Assembly (NCBI GenBank): GCA_002973635.1
Contig: CP027224.1
Span: forward strand, 5,444,001 to 5,508,000
Source: Lysinibacillus sp. B2A1
GTDB lineage: Bacteria; Bacillota; Bacilli; Bacillales_A; Planococcaceae
Reading direction: 5' to 3'
DNA length: 64,000 nucleotides
Shown here one piece after another: positions 54,491 to 64,000 of the stretch; position 1 is the first letter of the stretch; each line of letters starts with the position of its first letter. The position numbers and the translations under genes are program-made. The notes beneath the pieces are model-generated. The model did no database searches. It was not told where the DNA came from and worked only from the letters and a program-made list of their open reading frames with translations.

Positions 54491-55339
54491 TTACTCATCT
54501 TGTAAATTTAATATTTCTAAAATACGTTCTAAATCATCCTCAGAGTAAAACTCAATTTCTATTTTCCCTTTATTATTAACCTTCTTTATTTGGACATTTG
54601 TTCCAAAATAATCTCGTAGTTGTGACTCCTTTGCTACAACAAATATATCCTTTTTCTTTGGCTGAATTGTTTCACGTGAAACTTCTTCATTTATAGTTTG
54701 GACTAGCACTTCAACCTGACGTACATTTAAGCCTTGTTTAATAACCTTATTTGCGACCTCAGGAATTCTTCTTTTATTTTTCAGCCCTAGTAATGCTCGT
54801 CCCTGTCCCATTGATAGAGTGCCATTGTTCATCAACGCACGAACATCCTCAGGTAGTGCTAGTAAACGAACATGGTTGGCGATATGTGGTCTACTCTTCC
54901 CTAATCGCTTGGATAATTCCTCCTGTGTTAAATGTAAGTTTTCCATTAAACTTTGGTAAGCTTCAGCCTCTTCAATAACTGTTAAATCTTCACGCTGTAG
55001 ATTTTCTAAAATAGCTAGCTCCATCATTTGTGCATCTGAGAATTCTTTTATAATGGCAGGAATAACCTCTAAACCTGCTAATTGAGCGGCACGATAACGT
55101 CGTTCCCCAGCAACAATTTCATATTTACGCCCTTTCTTACGTACTGCAATAGGCTGTAGAATGCCATGTTCCTGTATGGAGTCTGCTAATTCTTGTAACG
55201 TTTCTTCATCAAAAATTTTACGAGGCTGAAATGGGTTTGCAACAATTAACTCTAATTGAATTTCCTCTACTTGCCCACTTTGTTCTAAAGACTCTCCAGG
55301 AAATAACGCACCAATGCCTTTTCCTAAACCTTTAGCCAT
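54491..55339 (-). CDS. parB: Chromosome partition protein ParB (Spo0J)
   Basis: A 282-residue CTPase/DNA-clamp protein. NPFQPRKIFDEETLQELADS, GERRYRAAQ (CTP site) and the helix-turn-helix LTQEELSKRLGKSRPHIANH identify it. It loads on parS sites, spreads, recruits SMC and controls ParA. ATG overlaps the parA stop by eight bases. A parS site lies within the gene, as in B. subtilis. Confidence 0.97.
   Translation of the reverse strand: MAKGLGKGIGALFPGESLEQSGQVEEIQLELIVANPFQPRKIFDEETLQELADSIQEHGILQPIAVRKKGRKYEIVAGERRYRAAQLAGLEVIPAIIKEFSDAQMMELAILENLQREDLTVIEEAEAYQSLMENLHLTQEELSKRLGKSRPHIANHVRLLALPEDVRALMNNGTLSMGQGRALLGLKNKRRIPEVANKVIKQGLNVRQVEVLVQTINEEVSRETIQPKKKDIFVVAKESQLRDYFGTNVQIKKVNNKGKIEIEFYSEDDLERILEILNLQDE
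54668..54683. promoter_or_regulatory. parS: parS site inside parB
   Basis: TGTTTCACGTGAAACT matches the 16-base parS consensus TGTTNCACGTGAAACA at 15 positions; only the last base differs. ParB nucleates here. Confidence 0.88.
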
Positions 55340-56093
55340 TTTTAATCACTTCCCTCGCCATCTCTAAATAAACTTCTGCACCTCTTGATTTTGCGTCATA
55401 AATGATTATTGGCTGCCCATGACTTGGGGCCTCACTCAATCGCACATTACGAGGAATAATTGTTTTATATACTTTATCTTGGAAATATTTTTTTACTTCA
55501 TCAATTACTTGTAAGCCTAAGTTTGTTCGTGCATCAAGCATCGTTAATAGCACACCATCAATGTAAAGTTGTTGATTTAAATGCTTCTGCACTAAACGAA
55601 CAGTAGATAATAGCTGACTAAGCCCTTCTAATGCATAATATTCACATTGAACTGGAATAATTAATGCATCGGATGCAGTTAAAGCGTTAATAGTTAAAAG
55701 CCCTAAAGAAGGCGGGCAATCAATAATGATATAATCATAGTCTTCTTTCACATTTTGAAGTGCATGCTTTAAACGTACCTCTCTTGATATGGTTGAAACT
55801 AATTCGATTTCCGCTCCAGCCAATGAAATCGTTGCCGGAACAATGGATAAGTTTTCTACATTTGTTTCTTGAATGACATTTACAACGTTTTCATCATCAA
55901 TTAAGACATCATAAATACAGCCTTGAAGTTCTCCTTTATTAACACCAAGTCCACTTGTTGTATTGCCCTGTGGATCAGCATCAATTAATAGCACTTTTTT
56001 TCCCAAATATGCTAGACAAGCGCTCAAATTGACCGATGTCGTTGTTTTACCTACGCCACCCTTTTGATTGGCGATTGCTATAATTCTACCCAT
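55332..56093 (-). CDS. parA: Chromosome partition ATPase ParA (Soj)
   Basis: A 253-residue deviant-Walker ATPase: QKGGVGKTTTSVNL, IDADPQGNTTSGLG and DCPPSLGLLT. It works with ParB in origin segregation and regulates DnaA. ATG follows an AAGCAGGTG-like site. Separated from noc by a terminator, so parA-parB has its own promoter. Confidence 0.97.
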   Translation of the reverse strand: MGRIIAIANQKGGVGKTTTSVNLSACLAYLGKKVLLIDADPQGNTTSGLGVNKGELQGCIYDVLIDDENVVNVIQETNVENLSIVPATISLAGAEIELVSTISREVRLKHALQNVKEDYDYIIIDCPPSLGLLTINALTASDALIIPVQCEYYALEGLSQLLSTVRLVQKHLNQQLYIDGVLLTMLDARTNLGLQVIDEVKKYFQDKVYKTIIPRNVRLSEAPSHGQPIIIYDAKSRGAEVYLEMAREVIKNG

Positions 56094-56233
56094 TTAAAAG
56101 CACCTGCTTCCATCTATCAAAGCTCACTTTGACAAATCATTTGTAAAATCACTACTCAATACCGCTATCTAATTCTCATTCTATCAAAAAAACAGAAAAG
56201 AGTTGTATAAAATATTAAGAATATATACAAAAA

Positions 56234-56269
56234 AGGAGGCATCTCAGATATATTTCTGAAATGCCTCCT
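56234..56269 (-). terminator. Terminator of noc
   Basis: AGGAGGCAT (56234-56242) pairs with ATGCCTCCT (56261-56269). The minus-strand tail is TTTTTTGTAT. Confidence 0.88.
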
Positions 56270-56321
56270 CTAAACAGAAGGAAAAAAGTCAATTTATTAT
56301 TTTTCTAAAATAATATTAGCT

Positions 56322-57221
56322 TTAAGATTTTTTCTTTTTTGGTATTTTTACTGTAATTTGATAATATTCCTCTGTGTCTTCTTCCTCCGTCTTAACCGTT
56401 ATACCACTTTTGGTTACCATTGATAGCGATTGTTTAATCGTATTCAAAGCAATACGGACATCTTTACTAATTGCCTTACGTTTTGGTCTAGCTTTCTTTG
56501 GCGCATCTTCCTCTTGATCTGCTGTCTCTGGATGTAATAATAGATGAATGTGCTCCTCTAGCTGGCGAACATTCCAATCATTTTCAATTGTCTGTTGCAA
56601 AATCTCTAGTTGTAATGGCTGATCTTTAATTGCAATTAATGCACGTGCATGTCGTTCAGATATTTTACGCTTCAAAATTGCTTGCTGCACTTCATCCGGC
56701 AGCTTTAATAAACGTAATTTATTGGCTACAGTGGATTGTCCTTTTCCAAGTCGCTGGGCCAAAGCTTCTTGTGTCAGCTCATGAAGCTCTAATAATTTTT
56801 GATAGGCTACAGCTTCTTCAATCGCAGTTAACTCCTCACGCTGTAAGTTCTCTATTAAAGCAATAGATGCTGTTTCCTTATCAGTTAAATTACGTACAAT
56901 AGCAGGGACTTCTGTCCATTGTAGCTTTTTCATCGCTCGATAACGACGTTCTCCAGCGATGATTTCATATTGATTTTCTGATGTTTTACGTACAACAATT
57001 GGCTGAATCACACCATGTGTATGAATGGTTCTTGATAATTCTTCAATTTTTTCATCATCAAAAATAGTACGTGGCTGAAAACGGTTAGGTACAATTTGAT
57101 CAATAGGCAATTTTATGACTTCTTCTGTTGTATGAACCGCCTCTGCTTGTTCTACTTCATTTTTCACAATAGGCTCTGTTTTACTTCCGCCTCCAAAAAA
57201 ACGTGAAAAAGGACTTTTCAT
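56322..57221 (-). CDS. noc: Nucleoid occlusion protein Noc
   Basis: A 299-residue ParB paralogue. It has an amphipathic N-terminus ([11 protein letters not shown]) for membrane attachment, [30 protein letters not shown] and a helix-turn-helix. It binds its own sites and keeps division off the nucleoid. The lysine-rich end KIPKKKKS is typical. A candidate Noc site is at 38292. Confidence 0.95.
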   Translation of the reverse strand: MKSPFSRFFGGGSKTEPIVKNEVEQAEAVHTTEEVIKLPIDQIVPNRFQPRTIFDDEKIEELSRTIHTHGVIQPIVVRKTSENQYEIIAGERRYRAMKKLQWTEVPAIVRNLTDKETASIALIENLQREELTAIEEAVAYQKLLELHELTQEALAQRLGKGQSTVANKLRLLKLPDEVQQAILKRKISERHARALIAIKDQPLQLEILQQTIENDWNVRQLEEHIHLLLHPETADQEEDAPKKARPKRKAISKDVRIALNTIKQSLSMVTKSGITVKTEEEDTEEYYQITVKIPKKKKS

Positions 57222-57380
57222 CCAAGTGGCACCACCTTTAAGTAACTATCTTGCTAAGTGTCATTCTATTATTATTTATTATATTTCTTAAAATGTATAT
57301 AGTTCATAGATGTCAATTGCGTGAACCATCCATAACTAGTATGTATGCTCAAAATAGAAAAATTATTTTCTACTTTGAGA

Positions 57381-57396
57381 AGTTTCACATGAAACA
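57381..57396. promoter_or_regulatory. parS: parS-like site between noc and rsmG
   Basis: AGTTTCACATGAAACA matches the parS consensus at 14 of 16 positions; the central CACGTG has become CACATG. It may be a weak or decayed ParB site. Confidence 0.5.
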
Positions 57397-57400
57397 CTAA

Positions 57401-58117
57401 TTATTGAATTGGTGTTTTATTTGGTACACCTGGTTTACGCGGATATTTTTTCGGTGTTCCTTTTATTTTATCAAAGATATATAAAATACGGTCACTTTCT
57501 TCAACAGGTAAATGGAAAGAAAATTCTTCTTTTAATGAAACGCCTAATGTAGTCAATGCTTTTTTAGCATCTTTTAATTCTTCTGCACCTGCTGCAGCTT
57601 TTAAGGCAACAAAATATCCACCCTGTTTTGCTAGTGGTGCACATAGCTCTGATAAGACCGATAGACGGGCTACTGCACGAGCTGTTACAACATCAAACTG
57701 CTCACGATATTTTGGATTTTGACCAAATTCCTCTGCACGGGCATGTACAAAATGCATATTCTCTAATTGCAGCTCATCACTTAAATGATTTAAAAATGTA
57801 ATTCTTTTATTTAAAGAATCTACAATAGTGATGTGTAAATGTGGGTAGCAGATTTTAATTGGAATACTTGGGAATCCAGCCCCTGCTCCAACATCACAAA
57901 CTGTTGTTACGGTTGAAAAATCAAAATAGAAGGAAGCACTAATGGAATCGTAAAAATGCTTTAAATAAACACCTTCTAAATCAGTAATAGCCGTTAGGTT
58001 CATTTTTTCATTCCACTCAACAAGGAGTTCAAAGTATTTTTTAAATTGAGTGATTTGATGATCAGAAAGCTCTATCCCCTTTTCCTTTAATGCCTCAATA
58101 AATTGTTGTTCATTCAT
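57401..58117 (-). CDS. rsmG: RsmG, 16S rRNA G527 methyltransferase
   Basis: A 238-residue methyltransferase that N7-methylates G527 (E. coli numbering). Motif I is [17 protein letters not shown] and the family end motif GVPNKTPI is present. It lies 122 bases after mnmG with hairpins between. Full length. Confidence 0.96.
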   Translation of the reverse strand: MNEQQFIEALKEKGIELSDHQITQFKKYFELLVEWNEKMNLTAITDLEGVYLKHFYDSISASFYFDFSTVTTVCDVGAGAGFPSIPIKICYPHLHITIVDSLNKRITFLNHLSDELQLENMHFVHARAEEFGQNPKYREQFDVVTARAVARLSVLSELCAPLAKQGGYFVALKAAAGAEELKDAKKALTTLGVSLKEEFSFHLPVEESDRILYIFDKIKGTPKKYPRKPGVPNKTPIQ

Positions 58118-58189
58118 GTAAAGTCTCCTTTAGCTATATGGCCAGTAAGCGTATCTGAGATATGCTTAGCATAGCCTGAAAAATAGGAA

Positions 58190-58211
58190 GCGGGCACAAT
58201 GGTATGCCCGC
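58190..58211 (-). terminator. Terminator of mnmG
   Basis: GCGGGCA (58190-58196) pairs with TGCCCGC (58205-58211). The minus-strand tail is TTCCTATTTTTC. A weaker hairpin (AAGC..GCTT, about 58146-58169) follows. Confidence 0.7.
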
Positions 58212-58239
58212 CCCTTATTCACTTTACTGTTCTTAATGA

Positions 58240-60132
58240 TTAGCTGCTTACTTTCGCAATCTTACCTTGTTCAATATAAACAAGCAGAATGGAAATATCT
58301 GCAGGATTAACACCAGAAATACGAGAGGCCTGCGCAATAGAAAGTGGTGTAACTTGTTTTAATTTTTGACGCGCTTCTGTTGCTAAACCTGAAATAGCAT
58401 CATAATCAATATTTTCTGGGATTTTTTTATTTTCCATTTTATGAAGCTTTTCCACTTGTTGCAATGCTTTTTCAATATAACCTTCATATTTAAGCTGAAT
58501 CTCGATTTGTTCCTTCTCTTCTTCCGAAAATTCAACATCTGCAGGAATTAGTGAAGAAATTAATTCATAATGCATCTCTGGACGTTTTAATAAATCCGCT
58601 CCACGAATGCCATCTTTCAGTTCACTACCACCTACAGAGCGAATAACAGTCTGTGTAGCTTCATTGGGTTTAATAATAATATCTCGAAGACGTGCAATTT
58701 CACTTTCAATTAGCTCTTTTTTCTCATTGAATTGAGCATATCTTTGTTCTGCAATCATTCCCATTTTATACCCTAGCTCCACTAAACGTAAATCAGCATT
58801 ATCATGGCGAAGAAGTAAACGGTATTCAGCACGAGATGTTAGTAAACGATACGGTTCATTTGTACCTTTTGTTACAAGGTCATCGATTAATACACCAATA
58901 TAAGCATCTGATCGACTTAAAATTAGCTCTTTTTTTCCAAGGGAGTTTGCCGCAGCATTCATCCCTGCCATTAAGCCTTGAGCAGCTGCCTCCTCGTAAC
59001 CAGATGTTCCGTTAATTTGGCCTGCTGTATATAGCCCTTTAATGCGCTTTGTTTCTAATGTTGGCCATAACTGTGTAGGCACAATCGCATCATATTCGAT
59101 AGCATAGCCGGCACGCATCATTTCTGCCTTTTCTAAACCAGGGATTGATTTTAATAAGCGTGTTTGTACATGCTCTGGTAAACTTGTTGATAAACCTTGA
59201 ACATAGACTTCGCGTGTATTGCGACCTTCTGGCTCTAAGAAAATCTGATGGCGTGGCTTGTCATTAAATCGCACAACTTTGTCTTCAATAGATGGACAGT
59301 AACGTGGCCCCGTTCCTTTAATCATCCCTGAGTACATCGGGGATAGATGTAAGTTAGCCTCAATAATTTCATGTGTTTCAGGGCTTGTATAGGTTAACCA
59401 GCAAGGGAGTTGATCCATGATAAATTCAGTCGTTTCAAAGCTAAAGGCACGTGGAACATCGTCTCCTGGTTGGATTTCCGTTTTGTCGTAATCAATTGTA
59501 CGGCTGTTCACGCGTGGCGGAGTTCCAGTTTTAAAGCGAACAAGATCAAAACCAAGCTCTTTTAAATTATCGGCTAGTCGAATAGAAGGCTGTTGGTTAT
59601 TAGGACCACTTGAATATTTAACATCTCCAATAATGATCTCACCGCGAAGGAAAGTTCCTGTTGTGACAACTACTGTTTTAGCACGATAAGCAGCGCCAAT
59701 TTGTGTAACAACACCTTTCACTTCCCCATCCTCAATAATTAACTCTTCCACCATTCCTTGATGGATCGTTAAATTTGCAGTTTCCTCCAACACACGTTTC
59801 ATTTCTTGTTGGTATAAAACTTTGTCTGCCTGTGCTCGTAAAGCTCGTACCGCAGGACCTTTCCCTGTATTTAACATACGCATTTGAATATGTGTTTTAT
59901 CTATGACTTTCCCCATAGCTCCGCCTAAAGCGTCAATTTCTCGTACTACAATACCTTTTGCAGGACCACCAATTGATGGATTACATGGCATAAACGCAAT
60001 CATATCTAAATTGATCGTCAACATCAGTGTGTTAGCACCCATTTTGGCAGCAGCGTGAGCAGCTTCTGAACCCGCATGACCTGCGCCAATGACGATAACA
60101 TCAAACGTGCCTGCCTCATATTTTGTTGGCAT
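58240..60132 (-). CDS. mnmG: MnmG, tRNA wobble-uridine modification FAD enzyme
   Basis: A 630-residue FAD enzyme: [11 protein letters not shown]ossmann motif, [14 protein letters not shown] and the C-terminal MnmE-binding helices ([20 protein letters not shown]). With MnmE it installs (carboxymethyl)aminomethyl groups on U34 of tRNAs. ATG is 28 bases after mnmE. Full length. Confidence 0.97.
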   Translation of the reverse strand: MPTKYEAGTFDVIVIGAGHAGSEAAHAAAKMGANTLMLTINLDMIAFMPCNPSIGGPAKGIVVREIDALGGAMGKVIDKTHIQMRMLNTGKGPAVRALRAQADKVLYQQEMKRVLEETANLTIHQGMVEELIIEDGEVKGVVTQIGAAYRAKTVVVTTGTFLRGEIIIGDVKYSSGPNNQQPSIRLADNLKELGFDLVRFKTGTPPRVNSRTIDYDKTEIQPGDDVPRAFSFETTEFIMDQLPCWLTYTSPETHEIIEANLHLSPMYSGMIKGTGPRYCPSIEDKVVRFNDKPRHQIFLEPEGRNTREVYVQGLSTSLPEHVQTRLLKSIPGLEKAEMMRAGYAIEYDAIVPTQLWPTLETKRIKGLYTAGQINGTSGYEEAAAQGLMAGMNAAANSLGKKELILSRSDAYIGVLIDDLVTKGTNEPYRLLTSRAEYRLLLRHDNADLRLVELGYKMGMIAEQRYAQFNEKKELIESEIARLRDIIIKPNEATQTVIRSVGGSELKDGIRGADLLKRPEMHYELISSLIPADVEFSEEEKEQIEIQLKYEGYIEKALQQVEKLHKMENKKIPENIDYDAISGLATEARQKLKQVTPLSIAQASRISGVNPADISILLVYIEQGKIAKVSS

Positions 60133-60160
60133 AGCTCGTATCTTCCTTTCTTTCGTAAAT

Positions 60161-61546
60161 TTATTTTCCTAAGCAGAACTGTGAAAATAGCTGATTAATT
60201 AGGCTTTCCTGTACAGTGTCACCAATAATTTCGCCAAGTATTTCCCAAGTTCTTGTTACATCAATTTGTACCATATCTACTGGTACACCTGCTTGTGCAG
60301 CAGCTAATGCATCCTCAACCGTTGCTTGTGCTTGATGCAATAATGCAATGTGTCTTGCATTTGATACATATGTTAAATCGCCCGCTTCGATTTGTCCTTC
60401 AAAAAATAGCGCTGCAATTGCTTCCTCTAATTCCGTGATACCTTCTTCTTGTAAAAGAGAAGTTGTCACAATACGATGACCACCCGCTAACTCTTTTACG
60501 CGGGTTATATCAATTTTCTGTGGTAAATCTGTTTTATTGACAATGACGATGTAATCCATTGTCTTAATTGTTTCGAATAAACGTTCATCTTCGGCAGTCA
60601 ATTCATCAGCATAATTTAATACAAACAAAATTAAATCCGCTCCACGTAAAGCTTCACGAGAGCGTTCTACTCCAATTCGTTCAACGATATCCTCTGTTTC
60701 ACGAATTCCAGCTGTATCCACTAAACGTAGTGGTACACCACGTACATTGACGTACTCCTCTATAATATCACGAGTTGTCCCTGCAATATCTGTCACAATG
60801 GCCTTATTCTCTTGGACTAAACTATTTAAAAGAGAAGATTTACCGACATTTGGGCGACCTAAGATAACTGTAGATAAACCTTCACGTAGTATTTTTCCTT
60901 GAGAGGATGTTTGCAGAAGTTTCATAATTTCATTACGTACCCACGTACATTTTTCTACTAATACAGGTACTGTCATCTCTTCTACATCATCATACTCAGG
61001 ATAATCTATATTAACCTCTACTTGTGCTAATGTCTCTAGTAATGCTTGACGTAAATCACCTATTAAACGCGACAATTTCCCATCCATTTGGCCTAAAGCC
61101 ACATTCATCGCTCGGTCTGTCTTAGCTCTTATTAAATCCATTACCGCTTCAGCTTGCGATAAATCAATACGTCCATTTAAAAATGCTCGTTTTGTAAATT
61201 CACCTGGCTCTGCTAATCTTGCGCCATTCGTTAAAACTAATTTCAATACTCTGTTTACAGAAACAAGACCACCATGACAATTTATTTCTACTACATCCTC
61301 ACGCGTGAATGTTTTTGGTCCACGCATTAATGACAGCATTACTTCCTCTACAACCTCATTTGTTTTAGGATCGACTAAATGCCCATAATGAATCGTATGT
61401 GTAGCCTTCGTTGTTAAGCTTTTTCCACCAGGCGATCTGAATATTTTATCTGCAATTGCCACTGCTTCATCTCCACTTAATCGGACAATAGCTATGGCTC
61501 CCTCACCCATTGGTGTGGATATCGCAGCAATTGTATCAAACTCCAT
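60161..61546 (-). CDS. mnmE: MnmE, tRNA modification GTPase
   Basis: A 461-residue potassium-activated GTPase: N-terminal tetrahydrofolate-binding domain, helical domain and inserted G domain with [17 protein letters not shown] and NKTD. The invariant C-terminal CLGK (C-x-G-K) is intact. Works with MnmG. The 5' region contains inverted DnaA boxes. Confidence 0.97.
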   Translation of the reverse strand: MEFDTIAAISTPMGEGAIAIVRLSGDEAVAIADKIFRSPGGKSLTTKATHTIHYGHLVDPKTNEVVEEVMLSLMRGPKTFTREDVVEINCHGGLVSVNRVLKLVLTNGARLAEPGEFTKRAFLNGRIDLSQAEAVMDLIRAKTDRAMNVALGQMDGKLSRLIGDLRQALLETLAQVEVNIDYPEYDDVEEMTVPVLVEKCTWVRNEIMKLLQTSSQGKILREGLSTVILGRPNVGKSSLLNSLVQENKAIVTDIAGTTRDIIEEYVNVRGVPLRLVDTAGIRETEDIVERIGVERSREALRGADLILFVLNYADELTAEDERLFETIKTMDYIVIVNKTDLPQKIDITRVKELAGGHRIVTTSLLQEEGITELEEAIAALFFEGQIEAGDLTYVSNARHIALLHQAQATVEDALAAAQAGVPVDMVQIDVTRTWEILGEIIGDTVQESLINQLFSQFCLGK

Positions 61547-61564
61547 TTAATGACCTCCTCAACG

Positions 61565-61669
61565 TTATCCACATGTGGATAATTAAAAACCGACCAAAAC
61601 TTACTAACACCTTAGACTAACATATTTTCAATAAAATCTAAAGTAAGGATATTTTCCAATTGTGGATAA
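61565..61669. promoter_or_regulatory. DnaA boxes between mnmE and jag
   Basis: TTATCCACA-TGTGGATAA (61565-61582) is a perfect inverted pair of DnaA boxes, and a third, TGTGGATAA, lies at 61661-61669. They are close to the expected dnaA/oriC just beyond the right edge. A DnaA-binding cluster near jag is reported in B. subtilis as I recall. Confidence 0.75.
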
Positions 61670-61702
61670 ATAAATAGAGAATTTTAATGGATAAAAAAAA
61701 GC

Positions 61703-61725
61703 CATTTTATCTTAACGATAAAATG
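61703..61725 (-). terminator. Terminator of yidC-jag
   Basis: CATTTTATC (61703-61711) pairs with GATAAAATG (61717-61725). The minus-strand tail is GGCTTTTTTTTAT. Confidence 0.88.
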
Positions 61726-61756
61726 ACTCATGTTTTGTCTGTATGTTTTACGAAGT

Positions 61757-62551
61757 TTAACCGTTCTTTACAGGTTCAATTACTAAATAACGATTTGGCT
61801 CCGTTCCTTCTGAGTATGTTTCAAGATCAAGGCGATTTGCCAATTGATTATGAATAATTTTTCTTTCGTATGACTGCATTGGCTCAAATGCTACACGTTG
61901 ATTTAAGCGAAGTGCTTTATCTGCCATACGATCTGCTAGTAACTCTAGAGCCTCCTGACGACGTTCACGATAGTTTTCAACATCTAATTTCACCATTAAG
62001 AATTGCTTAGCACTTTTATTTAATACAAGTTGTGTCAATTGCTGTAGAGAATTTAATGTTTGACCACGTTTCCCTATAAGCAGTGCAGCTTTCTCACATT
62101 TCAGCTGAAATAATACATATTTCCCTTCGCGTGTCGTTTCTATGTCAAGATCATGGATATCCAATTGCTTAGCGATATTTACTAAGTAAGCTTTTGCCTC
62201 ATCAATAGGATTAACTGAGGACTCTGGTTCTTCTGTGACTTGTTGAACTGCTTCGATTTCACTTGGTTGCTCAGAAACTTGTGAACTTTTTGTATCAACA
62301 TCATCTATTACTGCTGGTTCCTCCAATTGATTCAGATTTAGCTTTTCTACCTTCTCTGTTTCAACTATCGGAATCTGTACTTCCTTTACTGTCACACGTA
62401 TCTCTGCTGAACGTGCCCCAAAACCTAAAAATCCTTTTTTACCTTCTTGTAAAACTTCAACATCTACTTGTTCACGGGTTTTGCCAAGTTTCTGTAACGC
62501 CAATGAGATCGCTTCTTGTGTTGTTGCGCCTATTTGCGTAAGTTGTTTCAC
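61757..62551 (-). CDS. jag: Jag/KhpB RNA-binding protein
   Basis: A 264-residue protein: Jag-N domain (KKGFLGFGARSAEI), acidic linker (about 75-135), a KH domain (about 140-210; LLIGKRGQTLNSLQQLTQLV) and an R3H domain (YRERRQEALELLADRMADKA). It binds RNA and affects cell division/elongation. GTG start overlaps the yidC stop (GTGA). Confidence 0.95.
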   Translation of the reverse strand: MKQLTQIGATTQEAISLALQKLGKTREQVDVEVLQEGKKGFLGFGARSAEIRVTVKEVQIPIVETEKVEKLNLNQLEEPAVIDDVDTKSSQVSEQPSEIEAVQQVTEEPESSVNPIDEAKAYLVNIAKQLDIHDLDIETTREGKYVLFQLKCEKAALLIGKRGQTLNSLQQLTQLVLNKSAKQFLMVKLDVENYRERRQEALELLADRMADKALRLNQRVAFEPMQSYERKIIHNQLANRLDLETYSEGTEPNRYLVIEPVKNG

Positions 62552-63318
62552 TTTTTAGCCCCTCCATTTTGAGCAGGTTGTGTTTTATCTTTATTCCAAG
62601 GTTTATAAATAAACAGGTTTTGAATAATCGAGATAATATTACCGATTATCCAGTATAGCGGTAATGCTGCTGGCAATGCCATACCGAAAGCAATAATCAT
62701 AAATGGCATAATATACATCATCATTTTCATTTGAGGGTTGTCCATAGCTGGACCCGTACGTAATACAATAAATTGCATTAAACCTGCAGTAATTGCTAAA
62801 GCTGGTGCAGGATCTGCTAATGGGAAGATAAAGAAATTCCCTAAATCAAACTCTTTTGAAGCATTCATACGACTGATTGCATGATAGAAACCAATTAAAA
62901 TTGGCATTTGAATGATTACTGGCAAACATCCAGCAACTGGATTTACACCTGACTCACTCATTAGCTTCATCATCTCTTGCTGATATTGCTGCTGTGTTTG
63001 TGCATCCTTAGAAGCATACTTCTTTTGCAGTTCCTTCAATTTTGGCTGAATTTCTTGCATCTTTTTAGAACTCTTCGTTTGCTTAATCATCAATGGCAGA
63101 ATCGCTAAACGAATAATAATCGTTACAGCAATGATTCCCCATGCATACGTACCGAGCAGATCAGCAAAGTATTTTATCGCTGATACCAACGGCCAAACAA
63201 TGAATTCATTCCAGAAGCCAGTGCTATCTTTGGAAATTGGTTCATTGAATTCTGTACAACCAGAAAGCAGCAATGCTACTGTTACTAGCGACAAAATTAC
63301 CCAAAGTTGTTTCTTCAA
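62548..63318 (-). CDS. yidC: Membrane protein insertase YidC (SpoIIIJ/OxaA)
   Basis: A 256-residue lipoprotein insertase: signal with lipobox LLLSGC, five spans, conserved charged groove IIRLAILPLMIKQTKSSKKM. It inserts membrane proteins with or without SecYEG. TTG 63318 follows GGGGAAG. Full length for Bacillota. Confidence 0.97.
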   Translation of the reverse strand: MKKQLWVILSLVTVALLLSGCTEFNEPISKDSTGFWNEFIVWPLVSAIKYFADLLGTYAWGIIAVTIIIRLAILPLMIKQTKSSKKMQEIQPKLKELQKKYASKDAQTQQQYQQEMMKLMSESGVNPVAGCLPVIIQMPILIGFYHAISRMNASKEFDLGNFFIFPLADPAPALAITAGLMQFIVLRTGPAMDNPQMKMMMYIMPFMIIAFGMALPAALPLYWIIGNIISIIQNLFIYKPWNKDKTQPAQNGGAKK

Positions 63319-63614
63319 CCTTCTTCCCCCTACAAATACTATTCACTTTTTCTAAATCTATATTCGTGCTACTCTATTCATTTTTTGTTTTCTTCTGAAT
63401 AAAGTTATCAGTTATTTTATCATGCCTATAACGTTTCACTCTACTAAATATTCTAACAATATACGCTTATTTACTTAAGTAATGTTACTAATTTTTCATA
63501 TATTGCTGTGAAACATCAATATTATATACCCCTATACGTATTTTCTAGCTTTATTTTACAAAAGAAATACTACAAAAAATAAAGGCGCTTTTCCCACTTT
63601 GGCTGCCATCTGTA
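63319..63614. other. Intergenic region between rnpA and yidC
   Basis: About 300 AT-rich bases with no gene, strong hairpin or DnaA box that I can support. It presumably contains the yidC promoter. Confidence 0.4.
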
Positions 63615-63959
63615 TTACGTTTTCTTCAATACCTTTGCGATTCGTAGTACATGCTGCAAACTTTGTTTCACATCATGAAAATCCATAGTGGCCGCCGGTT
63701 TTCTGGCGATAATAACATAGTCCATATTCGGCTTAAGCTCATCCTTTAACTCATGAATACTTTGTCGAATATAGCGTTTAATCTGGTTGCGGGTTACTGC
63801 ATTCCCAAGCTTCTTGCTAACTGATAAACCTATACGAAATTCAGTTTGTCCTTCTTTCATCAGAAAATAAACGACAAACTGACGATTAGCGAAAGATTTA
63901 CCTTTTTTAAACACCTTTTGAAAATCCTCATTCTTCTTTACTCGTTGGCGTTTTTTCAT
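63615..63959 (-). CDS. rnpA: RNase P protein component
   Basis: A 114-residue basic protein with [20 protein letters not shown] and the [11 protein letters not shown] helix (RNR motif). It assists the RNase P RNA in tRNA 5' processing. ATG 63959 is five bases after AGGTGA; a GTG at 63968 lies within that site. rpmH and dnaA are expected just outside the window. Confidence 0.96.
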   Translation of the reverse strand: MKKRQRVKKNEDFQKVFKKGKSFANRQFVVYFLMKEGQTEFRIGLSVSKKLGNAVTRNQIKRYIRQSIHELKDELKPNMDYVIIARKPAATMDFHDVKQSLQHVLRIAKVLKKT

Positions 63960-64000
63960 TACTTTCACCTGCTACTAGATAATATCTTTTGATCCTCATT

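Noticed and set aside
1..64000. CRISPR array, rRNA genes or prophage
   Set aside because: No spaced direct repeats, rRNA-like stretches or phage structural genes are seen.

Overview
The window is low-GC Bacillota DNA. Its right half (about 29,971-64,000) is the origin-proximal chromosome of a Bacillales member, and gene order and protein sequences look most like Lysinibacillus or a close relative; that genus call is inference. Reading leftwards from the origin side, almost everything is on the minus strand: rnpA, yidC, jag, mnmE, mnmG, rsmG, noc, parA, parB, a DUF554 gene, yyaC, an MscS channel, yyzM, ychF, rpsF-ssb-rpsR, yybS-gdpP-rplI-dnaB, purA, a YitT gene, an M23 peptidase, walRKHIJ, an HtrA protease, a CxxH/CxxC protein and rlmH. 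Most transcription units end in clear intrinsic terminators. Chromosome-maintenance sites are visible: a parS inside parB, a second parS-like site between noc and rsmG, DnaA boxes near rlmH and between mnmE and jag, and a near-perfect match to the Noc-binding consensus upstream of walR.

Bases 17,151-29,984 look like nested genomic islands stacked behind the 3' end of rlmH. The last codons of rlmH (GEPYHK-stop) plus the following GTGCGGTTTTT are repeated in the same orientation at 21,323-21,377 and at a site now split by an IS66 element (24,674-24,696 / 27,029-27,066). A half-copy lies at 17,151-17,167. This is the arrangement made by staphylococcal cassette chromosome (SCC) elements, but no ccr recombinase is in view. 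The cassette next to rlmH holds one gene, an HD + Hsp90-type ATPase protein. The next holds a divergent pair, a DUF262-HNH protein and a HEPN ribonuclease-like protein, plus transposase debris. The outermost holds an unknown protein, a TetR regulator, an acyltransferase and an IS21 fragment.

The most unusual item is between the divergent pair. The HEPN transcript appears to start on a tRNA-like sequence with an intact D-arm and T-arm but a shortened anticodon arm. Its acceptor 3' strand is also the left arm of a perfect 40-base palindrome, so the two folds exclude each other. The DUF262-HNH gene has an 18-bp hairpin with a U-run just before its Shine-Dalgarno.

Bases 1-17,100 are accessory chromosome: a 7TM sensor fragment, an ECF sigma/DUF4179 anti-sigma pair, an SLH protein, a zinc-ribbon LRR membrane protein, a TerD locus (one gene 5'-truncated), two unknown genes, an iron-linked cluster (cupin, siderophore-binding lipoprotein, AraC regulator under a Fur box), a NosL-type pair bracketed by inverted 62-base palindromic repeats, and an alpha/beta hydrolase.
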